From: G965227875 sp965227875
GTDB lineage: Bacteria > Pseudomonadota > Alphaproteobacteria > Rhizobiales > JAJFHC01
Assembly: GCA_965227875.1 (NCBI GenBank)
Contig: OZ245783.1
Location: 3,038,001 to 3,102,000, forward strand
Direction of reading: 5' to 3'
DNA length: 64,000 nt
The notes beneath the pieces are model-generated. The model saw only the letters and a list, made by a program, of their open reading frames with translations, did not search any database and was not told the DNA's origin. This document shows positions 42,692-52,028 of the stretch, piece after piece; the first letter of the stretch is position 1; the number at the start of each line of letters is the position of its first letter. The position numbers were made by a program, and so were the translations under genes.

Positions 42692-43582
42692 TTGGAAAAC
42701 TGGAAGAACAGCCCGTTCGCGTTCTGGGTCTTCGCGATCCCGGGAACATTCTGGCTCGTCGTCTTTTTCATCGTGCCGCTCGGCATCGTCTGGGCCCTGT
42801 CCTTCGGCGAGCAGACGACGCTGGTCGATACCGAAGTCACGGGCACGCTCGACAACTACATCCGGGCGCTGACCACGCCGGTCTATCTCAAGATCATCTG
42901 GAAATCGGTGTGGATCTCGGTGCTGGCCACCATACTCTGCCTGATGGTGGCCTACCCGATCGCGTTTCTCATCTCCTTCAGCCAGGACCGCTGGAAACCG
43001 CTGCTCCTGGTGGCGATCATCCTGCCGTTCTGGATCAACCTGCTGATCCGGACCTATGCGCTCCTCGCGGTTTTCCGGACTAGGGGGTTCGTCAATTTCG
43101 GGCTCGAGTGGCTGTACGAGCTCTTCTGGCTGGACGCGCTGTTCGGCCCGTTCCAGCCCTTCGAACTGCTCTACAACAATTTCGCGGTGACGGCCGGGCT
43201 CGTCTACGTGTTCATGCCGTTCATGGTCCTGCCGCTCTATGCCTCCATCGAGCGGCTGGACAAGTCCTACCTCGAGGCGAGCCTCGATCTGGGGGCCAGC
43301 CAGTCGCGGACCTTCTGGTCGATCTCGGTGCCGCTGACCATGCCCGGCATCGTCTCGGGCATCATCCTCGTATTCATTCCCATGCTGGGTTCGTTCCTGA
43401 TCCCCGACCTGCTCGGCGGAACAAATGCCCAGATGATCGGCAACGTCATCGAGCGCCAGTTCAAGGCGGCCAACGACTATCCCTTCGGGGCGGCCCTGTC
43501 CTTCCTGCTCATGTACGCGACCTTCGGCGCGCTTGCGATCCGCGCTTTCTTCGCCGGGCGCAAGTCCGGGATGGAGGTGTGA
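42692..43582 (+). CDS. Polyamine-type ABC transporter permease (PotB/PotH-like)
   Basis: A 296-residue inner-membrane protein with six predicted helices. The EAA loop contact with the ATPase is LEASLDLGASQSRTFWSISV followed by PLTMPGI. The TTG at 42692 with GGGGGAC upstream is the likely start. Its stop overlaps the next permease's ATG by one base. Confidence 0.92.
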   Translation: MENWKNSPFAFWVFAIPGTFWLVVFFIVPLGIVWALSFGEQTTLVDTEVTGTLDNYIRALTTPVYLKIIWKSVWISVLATILCLMVAYPIAFLISFSQDRWKPLLLVAIILPFWINLLIRTYALLAVFRTRGFVNFGLEWLYELFWLDALFGPFQPFELLYNNFAVTAGLVYVFMPFMVLPLYASIERLDKSYLEASLDLGASQSRTFWSISVPLTMPGIVSGIILVFIPMLGSFLIPDLLGGTNAQMIGNVIERQFKAANDYPFGAALSFLLMYATFGALAIRAFFAGRKSGMEV

Positions 43583-44424
43583 TGGCCATCTTCTCCTCCG
43601 CCCGGCGCGAGCCGCTCGCCTACAGCCGCCGCCTCTGGCTGCGCCTCGTGGTGCTCGTCACGTTCCTCGCCATCTACGCGCCGATCGTCACGCTGATCAT
43701 CTTTTCCTTCAACGATTCGCGGCGCAATGTCGTCTGGCGCGGCTTCACGCTGAAATACTACGAGAAGGCCTGGAACAACGATTCGCTCTTCGAGGCCTTC
43801 GTCAATTCGCTGACCATCGCGGCCGTGTCCACCGTCATCTCGACCATCCTGGGCACCATGGTGGCGCTGCTCCTGTGGCGGTTCAGGTTCCCGTTGAAGT
43901 CGGCCTACGAGGGCTTCATGGCGCTGCCCATCGTCGTGCCGGAGATCTGCATGGGCGTGGCCATGCTCGCCTTCTTCTCCCGCGTCACCGGCTTCCCGAC
44001 CGACTGGATCTGGCCGTTCAACCTCTCTGCGATCACCGCGGCGCACATCGCCTTCTCCTTTCCCTTCGTGGCCGTCGTCGTGCGCGCGCGCCTGACCGGG
44101 TTCAACCGCGAGTTCGAGGAGGCATCGAAGGATCTGGGCGCCAGCGAGTGGCAGACCTTCTGGAACGTCGTGTTCCCCTACATGCAGCCGGGCGTCGTGG
44201 CAGGCGCGCTGCTTGCCTTCACGCTGTCGCTCGACGATTTCGTGGTCACCTTCTTCACGTCGGGACCGGACACGCTGACCTTCCCGGTCAAGGTCTATTC
44301 GATGGTCCGTTTCTCCGTCACGCCGGAGGTCAATGCCGCATCGACCGTCCTCGTGCTGATCACGGTCGTCTTCACCGTCATCGCCATGCGGTTCCAGTCG
44401 CCTGACAAGGCCGACGCCGCCTAG
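43582..44424 (+). CDS. Polyamine-type ABC transporter permease (PotC/PotI-like)
   Basis: A 280-residue permease with six predicted helices and the EAA loop EEASKDLGASEWQTFWNVVF. The region LPIVVPEICMGVAMLAFFSR matches PotC/PotI. Translationally coupled to the first permease and nine bases before the ATPase gene. Confidence 0.92.
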   Translation: MAIFSSARREPLAYSRRLWLRLVVLVTFLAIYAPIVTLIIFSFNDSRRNVVWRGFTLKYYEKAWNNDSLFEAFVNSLTIAAVSTVISTILGTMVALLLWRFRFPLKSAYEGFMALPIVVPEICMGVAMLAFFSRVTGFPTDWIWPFNLSAITAAHIAFSFPFVAVVVRARLTGFNREFEEASKDLGASEWQTFWNVVFPYMQPGVVAGALLAFTLSLDDFVVTFFTSGPDTLTFPVKVYSMVRFSVTPEVNAASTVLVLITVVFTVIAMRFQSPDKADAA

Positions 44425-44433
44425 GAGTGCACA

Positions 44434-45519
44434 ATGCCCGAGCCCGTCATCTCCATACGCAATATCAGCAAGCATTTCGGCAACGTGAAGGCGGTGGACG
44501 AGACGTCCTTCGATATCGAGGCCAACCAGTTCTTCGCCCTTCTGGGGCCGTCGGGATGCGGCAAGACGACCCTGCTGCGCATGATCGCGGGCTTCGAGAC
44601 CCCGACATCCGGCCAGATCCTCATCGACGGGGTGGATATCTCCGGCGTGCCGCCGAACCGCCGTCCGGTCAACATGGTGTTCCAGTCCTACGCCGTCTTC
44701 CCGCACATGACGGTGGAGCAGAATGTCGGCTATGGCCTCAAGGTGACGGGCACGCCGAAGTCGGAAATCACCACCCGGGTCGGGGAAGCCCTGGAGATGG
44801 TCAAGCTCGGCGAATACGGGCGGCGCAAGCCGGACCAGCTTTCCGGCGGCCAGCGCCAGCGCGTGGCGCTCGCCCGCGCCCTCGTCAAGCGACCCAAGGT
44901 TCTCCTGCTCGACGAACCGCTGTCGGCCCTCGACGCCAAGCTCCGCGAGCAGATGCAGCTCGAACTGTCGCACCTGCAGACCGATGTCGGCATCACGTTT
45001 ATCATCGTCACCCACGACCAGGACGAAGCGCTCTCCATGGCCGACAACATCGCCGTCATGCGCGGCGGCCGCGTCGAGCAAATCGCCGTCCCGGAAACCC
45101 TTTACGAACATCCGGCCAATCGCTTCGTCGCCGACTTCATTGGCAAGGTGAACCTGCTCGACGGCAAGGTGACGGGCGTCGACGGGGGGCGGGTGAGCGT
45201 CGACGCGACCGGGATCGGCAAGATTTCGGTGCCCCATGACGGTGCCGCCTCGGGAGCGGTCTCGCTCGCCGTGCGGCCGGAAAAAGTGCGCATCTCGAAG
45301 GCCCGGCCGGGCGACAGCGGCCTGGTCACGGTGCCCGGGCGCATCGTCGACTGGGCCTATTACGGCGACACCAGCCACATGTTCGTCAAGACGACCACGG
45401 GCCTGCGCCTCGGCGTCGTCATGCAGAACGAAACCCGCCAGACCGTCCACCGCCTCGACATCGGCGACGACGTCAACGTGTCCTGGTCCCCCTCGGACAC
45501 ACTCCTCCTCAACGACTAG
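44434..45519 (+). CDS. Polyamine-type ABC transporter ATP-binding protein (PotA/PotG-like)
   Basis: A 361-residue ATPase. Walker A GPSGCGKTTLLRMIAG, signature LSGGQRQRVALARALVKRPK, Walker B VLLLDEPLSALDAKLRE, switch His in FIIVTHDQDEALSMADNIAV. A C-terminal TOBE domain (about residues 275-355) is typical of the polyamine/opine group. Last gene of the operon; the tandem repeat array begins about 55 bases downstream. Confidence 0.94.
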   Translation: MPEPVISIRNISKHFGNVKAVDETSFDIEANQFFALLGPSGCGKTTLLRMIAGFETPTSGQILIDGVDISGVPPNRRPVNMVFQSYAVFPHMTVEQNVGYGLKVTGTPKSEITTRVGEALEMVKLGEYGRRKPDQLSGGQRQRVALARALVKRPKVLLLDEPLSALDAKLREQMQLELSHLQTDVGITFIIVTHDQDEALSMADNIAVMRGGRVEQIAVPETLYEHPANRFVADFIGKVNLLDGKVTGVDGGRVSVDATGIGKISVPHDGAASGAVSLAVRPEKVRISKARPGDSGLVTVPGRIVDWAYYGDTSHMFVKTTTGLRLGVVMQNETRQTVHRLDIGDDVNVSWSPSDTLLLND

Positions 45520-45572
45520 CCGACGCCCCAGGCCAACCAACGGCGCGCCACACATAAGTTAGGCAACTACCC

Positions 45573-46345
45573 GAAATCCCGGACCTGATCCGGGATCCAT
45601 TGGCGGTCGCAGCGGATCACTGAGGCACAATGGGTTCCGGGTCTCCGCCCGGAACTCCGGAGGGTGTTGGGAAGGCGGATGTTCAGAACTCCGCTTTGCG
45701 TTTGGACGACGGCGCGGCGCGCACCAGCACGACACCCCCTCGAAGTCTCGGACCTGATCCGGGGCCCATTGGCGGTGGCAGCGGATGGTTGAGGCACAAT
45801 GGGTTCCGGGTCTTCGCCCGGAACTCCGGGGGGTGTTGGGAAGGCGGATGTCCGTAACCCCGCTTTGCGTTCGGAGAACGGCGCGGTACGCACCAGCAAA
45901 ACAACTCCGCGAAGTCCCGGACCTGATCCGGGACCTATTGGCGGTGGCAGCGGATGGTTGAGGCACAATGGGTTCCGGGTCTTCGCCCGGAACTCCGGGG
46001 GGTGTTGGGAAGGCGGATGTCCGTAACTCCGCTTTGCGTTTGGACGACGACGCGCCGTGCACCAGCAAGACAACTCCGCGAAGTCCCGGACCTGATCCGG
46101 GACCCATTGGCGGTGGCAACGGATGGTTGAGGAACAATAGGTTCCGGGTCTCCGCCCGGAACTCCCGGGGGTGATGGGAAGGCGGATGTTCAGAACTCCG
46201 CTTTGCGTTTGGACGACGACGCGCCGAGCACCAGCACGACACCCCCTCGAAATCCCGGACCTGATCCGGGACCCATTGGCGGTGGCGGCTGATGGTTGAC
46301 GCACAATGGGTTCCGGGTCTCCGCCCGGAACTTCGGGTGTAATTA
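45573..46345. repeat. Tandem array of a 169-bp palindrome-rich repeat, about 4.5 copies
   Basis: The landmark GGACCTGATC recurs at 45581, 45750, 45919, 46088 and 46257, an exact 169-base period. Each unit holds a hairpin around CCGGACCTGATCCGG, a second around the GGTTCCGGGTC ... CCCGGAAC segment, and complementary CCATTG/CAATGG arms joining the two into a nested structure. The units also share a variable middle with GGAAGGCGGATGT and CCGCTTTGCGTT. Units differ at scattered positions, and the last is cut short. Open frames run through the array on the minus strand, but 169 is not a multiple of three, so their phase shifts in every unit and they are not genes. No spacers, so not CRISPR. Confidence 0.92.
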
Positions 46346-46426
46346 GGGCGACGTGTCACCGGACCTCTGTTGTGTATCCGGACGCCGGCGAACGGTCGGG
46401 AAACGGGGAGGTTGGTGCGAAGGGCG

Positions 46427-47077
46427 TCAGTCGCCGGCGACGAAGAACTGCCAGACGCCGTCGCGGGAGATGCCCGCGCGGTAGCCGTAATAGACGCCCG
46501 AATCGGTCATCGTGCGTGCCTCGTCCGGATTGAGCAGGAGGAGAAGCTCGACCTCCTGCGGCGCGGTCAGCCGGTTGAGCGGATAGATGGCGTGATAGGG
46601 CCAGATATAGAGTTCGTCCTTGGTGCCGGGGTCGATCACCGTGTAGCCGGCGGACAGGACCTTGAGCAGTTCGGCAAGAACCTCGCGACCCTTGCCGTCG
46701 CGCGAGACGTCGATCCAGTAGCGGATCGCGTCCGGATCGCCGCCGAAACTGAAGGCGGGCGTGCCGGCCTTCTTGTCGATGGCCGGCCTGAGGGCGTCGA
46801 TCTCACCGGTGCGCGCCGCCGCGATCAGCCAGGCGCGCGTCTTGCGCACGGCCGGCGGCAGTTTCTCGAGATCGTAGATGACCGCTGGTACCTTGTCCTC
46901 GCCGGCGCTGATGCGGGTGTCGTCCTTGTCGGCCTGGCCGGCGCCGATCCGGCCCTCGTCCTTGTCCTGCGCCCAGGCTGTACCCGCCGCCAGGCAGACC
47001 AGCACCATGGCCGCAAGGCTCGCCGCCCGGATGCAGGTTCCGCCGACGGTGCCACATATCGTATTGATTCCGGTCAC
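46427..47077 (-). CDS. Secreted protein of unknown function with DKDxxRI motifs
   Basis: A 216-residue exported protein. A signal peptide (ASLAAMVLVCLAAGTAWAQ) ends near residue 35. It is followed at once by DKDEGRIGAGQADKDDTRIS, two short repeats like those in the SleB-type protein at 35.6 kb. The C-terminal globular part (YDLEKLPPAVRKTRAWLIAA ... GVYYGYRAGISRDGVWQFFV) is not recognised. The GTG at 47077 has GGGAGG upstream. Alone on its strand, downstream of a 263-base intergenic region. Confidence 0.7.
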   Translation of the reverse strand: MTGINTICGTVGGTCIRAASLAAMVLVCLAAGTAWAQDKDEGRIGAGQADKDDTRISAGEDKVPAVIYDLEKLPPAVRKTRAWLIAAARTGEIDALRPAIDKKAGTPAFSFGGDPDAIRYWIDVSRDGKGREVLAELLKVLSAGYTVIDPGTKDELYIWPYHAIYPLNRLTAPQEVELLLLLNPDEARTMTDSGVYYGYRAGISRDGVWQFFVAGD

Positions 47078-47340
47078 TTGCGACCCTCCCCTCGGCGACG
47101 ATATTGACCCATTGAGCCCGTCGGTCAAGCATGCCCGGCCCATGCGGCGGAAAAATGTACTCCGCCCTTCCAAACCCGGCATCTGTCGGGGCATTGTCAT
47201 TCTCACGGGACCGGGCGGGAACCCCAACCCCGATTGTGCCGGGCCTGACCCGGCAATCCAGCGGCAACTTCAGGACTGTCGCGTCGGGAGGGCATGCGCC
47301 GGACGCGCCTTCGTGAGGCGCAACGAGGAGATCGGGCCTA

Positions 47341-47979
47341 ATGACACTCGTGCTCTGGGGCATAGCGTTCGGGCTGGCGGCGTCCGCGCCGCTCGGCCCG
47401 ATCAACTTCCTGTGCATCCGCCACGCACTGCGCTTCGGCTTCTGGGGTGGCGTGCTGACGGGCGTCGGCTCCGCGCTGGGCGACGCCGTCTTCGCCGCCG
47501 CGGCCGCGTCGGGCATGAGCGTCATCGCGGCCTTCATGGCCCGTTATGCGGTCTGGCTCCAGCTCTTCGCGGGGCTTTTCCTGATCGCCATGGGGATCCA
47601 TACCCTGCGCCAGAAGGTGTCCGCGTCCGACGTCTCCGGCGACGCCGGCCCGGTCACCACCGGGCATCTGGCCGTCGTGCTGTCGACGCTCGTCCTCACG
47701 CTGACCAATCCCTTCACGCTGACCGGCTTCATTTCCATGATCGCAAGCGTGTCCGACCGTCTGGCGGCGTCCCCGGGATATCTTGCCGTGACGGTGCTGG
47801 TCCTGTCCGTCTTCGCGGGCAGCATGTTGTGGTGGGTGTTTCTGTCAAAACTGGTGACCGCCCTGCGCGACCGCCTGACGGCGGAGCGCGTCGGCCTGCT
47901 CAACAGGATCACCGGCGCGGCGATCGTCCTGTTCGGACTCTTCGTCCTCGCCCGGCTGGTCTGGTATGCTACTGGGTAA
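47341..47979 (+). CDS. LysE/RhtB family amino-acid exporter
   Basis: A 212-residue inner-membrane protein with about six predicted helices. The N terminus LWGIAFGLAASAPLGPINFL carries the family's small-residue/PGP-like motif (here APLGPINF), and LTLTNPFTLTGFISMIASVS is the second conserved block. Family members export basic or neutral amino acids. Its 3' end overlaps the convergent 86-residue protein gene by 11 bases. Confidence 0.87.
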   Translation: MTLVLWGIAFGLAASAPLGPINFLCIRHALRFGFWGGVLTGVGSALGDAVFAAAAASGMSVIAAFMARYAVWLQLFAGLFLIAMGIHTLRQKVSASDVSGDAGPVTTGHLAVVLSTLVLTLTNPFTLTGFISMIASVSDRLAASPGYLAVTVLVLSVFAGSMLWWVFLSKLVTALRDRLTAERVGLLNRITGAAIVLFGLFVLARLVWYATG

Positions 47980-48229
47980 CGCGGTTGACGGTGAATTCGC
48001 CGTAGCGGATGCGTTCGGCCAGACCGTCGGTCATGTTGGCGACGGCGTCCTCGCCATAGGTGGCCACCATGTCGCTCAGGGCGGCGAAGATCGCCGCGGT
48101 GGCCAGCATGTCGGGGTCGATTCCGTCATAGACCCCTTCTTCCCAGGCATCGAGAATGTAGCTGAGTGCAGCCTGCTTCTGCTCCTGGATCTGCTGTTCT
48201 TCGGTTAACTCGACTTCTGCCTTCAACAT
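47969..48229 (-). CDS. Small acidic protein of unknown function (86 aa)
   Basis: An 86-residue acidic, helix-rich soluble protein: a charged Gln/Glu-rich start (VELTEEQQIQEQKQ), then SYILDAWEEGVYDGIDPDML and a C-terminal GLAERIRYGEF. No family recognised. Convergent with, and overlapping, the exporter gene. Confidence 0.6.
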   Translation of the reverse strand: MLKAEVELTEEQQIQEQKQAALSYILDAWEEGVYDGIDPDMLATAAIFAALSDMVATYGEDAVANMTDGLAERIRYGEFTVNRVTQ

Positions 48230-48538
48230 TACTGACCTACCGGTTTACGCACAGTTCCACGAGCGGCCAAGCCGCAACTCCGATCGGAACCCGAACCAGA
48301 AGGCCGGCTCCCTCATCCCTGAGGGCTACCATAACGAATGTGACCGGCGCTGGAAACGTAAATAAAAGGTTAACGCGCGTAATTGGCCGGTTTTGCACGC
48401 GATTTCCGCGGTTCCGGCAAAATGAAACCGGTCGCGGGCCGAATATTCGGGACGCTGACCCGCCTGGGAACGGCTGCCGATTTCATCGATTTTCGAAACG
48501 GTATGTCTGGCGGAGTGCGCGAAGAACCGCGGCGCAGC
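48230..48538. other. Intergenic stretch with no recognised gene
   Basis: Lies between two minus-strand genes, so it should hold the promoter of the 86-residue gene and the terminator of the TIGR02301 gene. It contains a small hairpin (CCCTCA-TCCC-TGAGGG, 48310-48325) without a T run and an AT-rich patch (48358-48382) with GTTAAC. Nothing else is supportable. Confidence 0.5.
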
Positions 48539-48925
48539 TCAGTAGTCTGCGCGCTCGAGCGCCAGGGCCTGGGAGAGAACCTGGCCTTCGCGGGCGAATT
48601 CCTCGGCCTTGATATAGGCCGAGTCGGTGCAGCTGCGGTAGGAGCGCTGGAAGTCCCGGTAGCCCTTGTTGAACTGGCGCACGAGCTTGGCCCGGCGCGA
48701 CGGCGTCGGCGATTCGGCATCCAGCATGCGGATCATCTGTTCGCGCCAGAGCTGGCCTTCGTTGGCGCCGCAGAGGTTGCGCAAGTGGTGCATGGCGCCG
48801 AGGATTTCCGACAGCCGCATGAGCTTCTGCTCGTAGGGTGCGCCGATGTCCTGCGCGCCGGCGCTGCCCGCCCCGAGACCCAGCATGATGCAGAGCGCGA
48901 GGCTGCGAAGGAGTGGCCTGAGCAT
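48539..48925 (-). CDS. TIGR02301 family protein, exported
   Basis: A 128-residue protein with a signal peptide (MLRPLLRSLALCIMLGLGAG, cleavage near GAQ). LMRLSEILGAMHHLRNLCG, WREQMIRMLDAE and FNKGYRDFQRSYRSCTDSAY are the TIGR02301 signature, a family largely limited to alphaproteobacteria and of unknown function. Two conserved Cys may form a periplasmic disulfide. The ATG at 48925 opens the signal peptide; upstream in-frame sequence lacks sense. Confidence 0.86.
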   Translation of the reverse strand: MLRPLLRSLALCIMLGLGAGSAGAQDIGAPYEQKLMRLSEILGAMHHLRNLCGANEGQLWREQMIRMLDAESPTPSRRAKLVRQFNKGYRDFQRSYRSCTDSAYIKAEEFAREGQVLSQALALERADY

Positions 48926-49016
48926 GTGAATCGATCCTGACGCCGGTCCCTGCCGGCAATGTGTCCGCCTGTCCGGAAAATATGTTCTCCACACGGGGCT
49001 GTCGAGTGCCGTGCGC

Positions 49017-50045
49017 CTATTTCTGGCGGATCGCCGCCTCGGGGTGAAAGGCGTGGAAGACGAAGGCGAACGTCACGTCGTAGACGATGTCTTCGGTCCT
49101 GCCGCCGGTGGTGCGCTGCGCCGTCACGCTGCCCACGTCGCGGCCCTCCGAGATCCGGCTCTTGCCGAGCGCGGTGCTCTGGCCGGCCGTCCACGTCAGC
49201 GTCACGTCGCCCTCCTGCAGGGTCTTGCGTTCCGCCAGGAGATTCATCGCCACCGCCCGGGGCTTGCCGTCGACGCGGAAGGCGACGACCCGCGCCATGG
49301 GTTCGATGCCCTCGGGCATCTCGCCCGTGAAGAAGAAGGGCAGGGGCCGGGTTCTCTCGTCATATCCCACGTAAGGGTTGTGCCCGTAGTTGCGCATCGA
49401 CGGGTTGTTCGGCACCAGGACCTTGCCGTCCGGGTGGCGCTCGGAGAACGCGGCGTAGGACTCCAGCCGCGCGGGGATGGTCCTGAGCCGGGTCCCCGTC
49501 AATTCGCCGACGACCGCCTCGCCGATGAACTGCTGCCACCAACTCTCCGTCTGACGGTCGTACATGACGAGGTCGGAATTGCGCAGCTTGCCCGTCGTGC
49601 CGAAGTCGAGGATGCGGCCGTCGACCCGCCGGTCGAACACCACGGCGGAATTGCACAGCGGGCAGTAGGTTACCGTGATCGGCGTGTCGCCCATGATGTC
49701 GTTGACGATCTCGTGCCAGATCAGGACCCGCAGCGGGTAGGCCCGGGCGATGCCGTCGAGCGCGACGCCGATCACCGGCTCGTTGCCGGCGAGGTCGCTC
49801 ACCTCGGACTGGCTGGCGAAGACGGGTTCGTCGATCGAGGGGATGCCGTCCTTGGGCGGCCCGCCAGACAGGATTTCCGTGAGCTTGACCGACGCCTTCT
49901 CGAAATCCGTCAGCGACCAGCCTTCCCCCTGCCATTGGCGTATGCGCGAAGCATCGTCCGCACTTGCCGCCGTCACGAGGACGACGGCGAAAAGCATCGC
50001 GAGGGTCAGCAGGACGCCGACATGGACGTGAAAGCGTTTCACCAT
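49017..50045 (-). CDS. DUF3179 domain-containing exported protein
   Basis: A 342-residue protein. A signal peptide or anchor (VGVLLTLAMLFAVVLVTAAS) precedes the DUF3179 domain, recognised by ALDGIARAYPLRVLIWHEIV, TYCPLCNSAVVFDRRVDGR and WWQQFIGEAVVGELTG. The family is widespread, extracytoplasmic and uncharacterised; the CPLC pair suggests redox or metal binding. It lies 39 bases downstream of a Nudix gene on the same strand. Confidence 0.88.
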   Translation of the reverse strand: MVKRFHVHVGVLLTLAMLFAVVLVTAASADDASRIRQWQGEGWSLTDFEKASVKLTEILSGGPPKDGIPSIDEPVFASQSEVSDLAGNEPVIGVALDGIARAYPLRVLIWHEIVNDIMGDTPITVTYCPLCNSAVVFDRRVDGRILDFGTTGKLRNSDLVMYDRQTESWWQQFIGEAVVGELTGTRLRTIPARLESYAAFSERHPDGKVLVPNNPSMRNYGHNPYVGYDERTRPLPFFFTGEMPEGIEPMARVVAFRVDGKPRAVAMNLLAERKTLQEGDVTLTWTAGQSTALGKSRISEGRDVGSVTAQRTTGGRTEDIVYDVTFAFVFHAFHPEAAIRQK

Positions 50046-50084
50046 GACACCGGCAGTCTGGACAAGGCCGGGCCGGATCGCCAA

Positions 50085-50534
50085 TCAATCCGGTGTGATC
50101 ATGCCCCGCGCCCGCTCGAGGATACGCGGCAGGTTCTCCGTATGCGGCAGGTCTGCGATGGCGTCGGGCCGGCACCATGCGGCCCGTGTTGCGTCGTCGC
50201 CGGCGCGAGGCTCGCCGTCGCGCCACGTGGCGAGGAAGACCGTCACCGCGTAGTGGCGCTCGATGATCCCGTTCGCATCGCGGCGGATGATGTCGAGCAC
50301 GTCAACCACCTCGCCGATATCCGCTTTCAGCGCGGTCTCCTCGAAGAGCTCGCGCGCAGCCGCCACGCGCAGCGGCTCGCCGAATTCCACGTGACCACCC
50401 GGCAGGCTCCACAGACCGAGGTTGGGCGGCTTGCCGCGTTCGACGAGCAGCACCTCGCCCGCCCGCCACAGGCAGACGCTCACCCCCAGGCGGGGAAGGC
50501 TCCGGGCATCGGAAGGCGGCGGGGGCTGGGACAT
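50085..50534 (-). CDS. Nudix hydrolase
   Basis: A 149-residue protein with the Nudix box GHVEFGEPLRVAAARELFEE followed by TALKADI (G-x5-E-x7-R-E-x-x-E-E pattern). Hydrolyses a nucleoside-diphosphate derivative; the N terminus LPRLGVSVCLWRAGEVLLVE resembles MutT/ADP-ribose-type enzymes, but the substrate is unknown. Divergent from the SRAP gene with 85 bases between. Confidence 0.9.
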   Translation of the reverse strand: MSQPPPPSDARSLPRLGVSVCLWRAGEVLLVERGKPPNLGLWSLPGGHVEFGEPLRVAAARELFEETALKADIGEVVDVLDIIRRDANGIIERHYAVTVFLATWRDGEPRAGDDATRAAWCRPDAIADLPHTENLPRILERARGMITPD

Positions 50535-50619
50535 GCGTGAAATTCCGTGGGCTGTGACGCGCCGGGCGCGTGAACTATGTTATGGGCAGTCTATAGAAAC
50601 CATCGGGGCCAGCCGATCA

Positions 50620-51363
50620 ATGTGCGGACGATACGCAATCACATCCCCGCCCGAGGCCGTCAGGGCGTTTGCGGGCTACATGAGCCATCCCAACTTCCCC
50701 CCGCGCTACAATATCGCGCCGACCCAGCCCGTGCCCATCGTGCGCATGCGCGACGGCCAGCGCGAATTCGCCCTTGTGCGCTGGGGCCTCGTGCCGTCCT
50801 GGGCGAAGGAAGTGGCGCCGTCCAACCCGCTCATCAATGCCCGGTCCGAGACCGTCTACGAGAAACCCTCCTTCCGCACCGCGATCCGCCGCCGGCGCTG
50901 CCTCTTTCCCGCCGACGGCTTCTACGAATGGTATCGCGGCGGCAAGAAGCGCGAGGCCTATTACGTCCGGCGGCGCGCCGGCGGTCTCTACGCCATGGCC
51001 GGCATCTGGGAGCACTGGCAGGGGCCGGACGGGAGCGAGCTCGAATCCGCCGCCATCCTCACCACCGACGCGAACGGGACCCTGCGCCCCATCCACCACC
51101 GCATGCCCGTCATCGTCGAGCCGGAGGATTTCGACGTCTGGCTCGGCACGCACGAATCGGAGGCGGAAGCGCTCAGACCCATGCTCGGCCCCGCACCCGA
51201 CGACCTTCTCGAAACGGTGCGCATCGGCGACCGGGTCAACAAGGTCGCCAATGATGACCCCTCCGTCCAGGAACCCCTGGCGGAAGAGGGCGGCGCGGAA
51301 ACGGACGACGCGGGAGAGGGAGACGGCGGCAAGGACGGCGGTGGCCAGATGAACCTCTTCTGA
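50620..51363 (+). CDS. SRAP domain protein (YedK/HMCES-like)
   Basis: Covalently caps abasic sites in single-stranded DNA through its N-terminal cysteine. The start MCGRYAITSPPEAV places Cys2 as nucleophile after Met removal. RYNIAPTQPVPIVR, NPLINARSETVYEKPSFR, FPADGFYEWYRGGKK (Glu) and LRPIHHRMPVIV (His) complete the active site. The 247-residue protein ends in an acidic, Gly-rich tail with a QMNLF terminus, resembling a clamp-binding peptide. Upstream in-frame codons are not part of the gene, because Cys2 must be terminal. Confidence 0.94.
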   Translation: MCGRYAITSPPEAVRAFAGYMSHPNFPPRYNIAPTQPVPIVRMRDGQREFALVRWGLVPSWAKEVAPSNPLINARSETVYEKPSFRTAIRRRRCLFPADGFYEWYRGGKKREAYYVRRRAGGLYAMAGIWEHWQGPDGSELESAAILTTDANGTLRPIHHRMPVIVEPEDFDVWLGTHESEAEALRPMLGPAPDDLLETVRIGDRVNKVANDDPSVQEPLAEEGGAETDDAGEGDGGKDGGGQMNLF

Positions 51364-51377
51364 AACCCCGCGCCGGC

Positions 51378-51992
51378 TCACGCGGCGATGGCCGTGGCGA
51401 GCGTCCTGTTCTGCCGGGCGATGGCCGACTTGAGGCGGGCGAGATCCATGGTCTCGTCGCGCACGAAGACCGTGAACATCATGTTCATGTTGTTGAAGAA
51501 CATCTCGCCCACCGCTTCCGTGTCGATGCCCGGCCGGATGCGCCGGTCGGCCTGCAGGTGGCGGATGAGGTCGCAGATCTGGCGCAGCAGCCGTTCGTCG
51601 AGATCGAGATAGGCGCGGCCGAACTCGGTCTCCGGCTGGCGGGTCGTGATCGCCATGGCCTCGCGCCACATCTCCTTGCTGAGATAGTAGAGCGAGTGGT
51701 CGAGATAGATCCCCATGAGCGCGTTGATCGCGGTCTCGACGTCGTCCGGCGGCGCGGTCACCAGCTCGACGCCGGCATTGAGCACCTCGTTCACCTCCAT
51801 CGAGACGATCGCCATCAGGAGGTCGCCCTTGTTCTCGTAGTAATTGTAGACCGTGCCGACGGAGATCCCGGCATGGGCCGAAATCGTCTCGAGCTTGGTG
51901 CGGTGATAGCCCTGGTCGCGGAAGAGGGCGGTGGCGGCGGCCAGGATGCGGTGGTTCCTGTCGGCTTTCTGTCTCGCTCTCAGTCCGGTCAT
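51378..51992 (-). CDS. TetR family transcriptional regulator
   Basis: A 204-residue repressor. N-terminal HTH about residues 8-54: ILAAATALFRDQGYHRTKLE, ISAHAGISVGTVYNYYENKG. The C-terminal ligand domain is all-helical. The ATG at 51992 starts just before the HTH. Divergent from the second ABC operon with a 131-base shared promoter region containing a palindrome, so it probably controls that operon and itself. Confidence 0.92.
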   Translation of the reverse strand: MTGLRARQKADRNHRILAAATALFRDQGYHRTKLETISAHAGISVGTVYNYYENKGDLLMAIVSMEVNEVLNAGVELVTAPPDDVETAINALMGIYLDHSLYYLSKEMWREAMAITTRQPETEFGRAYLDLDERLLRQICDLIRHLQADRRIRPGIDTEAVGEMFFNNMNMMFTVFVRDETMDLARLKSAIARQNRTLATAIAA

Positions 51993-52028
51993 CGGGAAGT
52001 CTCGCAAGGGGGCGGGTCGAAGAAGCAT

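Noticed and set aside
45573..46345. Tandem array considered as a CRISPR locus
   Set aside because: Units are contiguous, 169 bases long, internally similar throughout, with no unique spacers and no cas genes nearby.
45559..46359. Open minus-strand frames across the 169-bp repeats, giving WVPDQVRDF-like peptides
   Set aside because: The period is not a multiple of three, so each unit is read in a different phase; such peptides are known artefacts of palindromic repeats.
48310..48325. Hairpin CCCTCA-TCCC-TGAGGG as a terminator
   Set aside because: Only six base pairs and no T run on either side.
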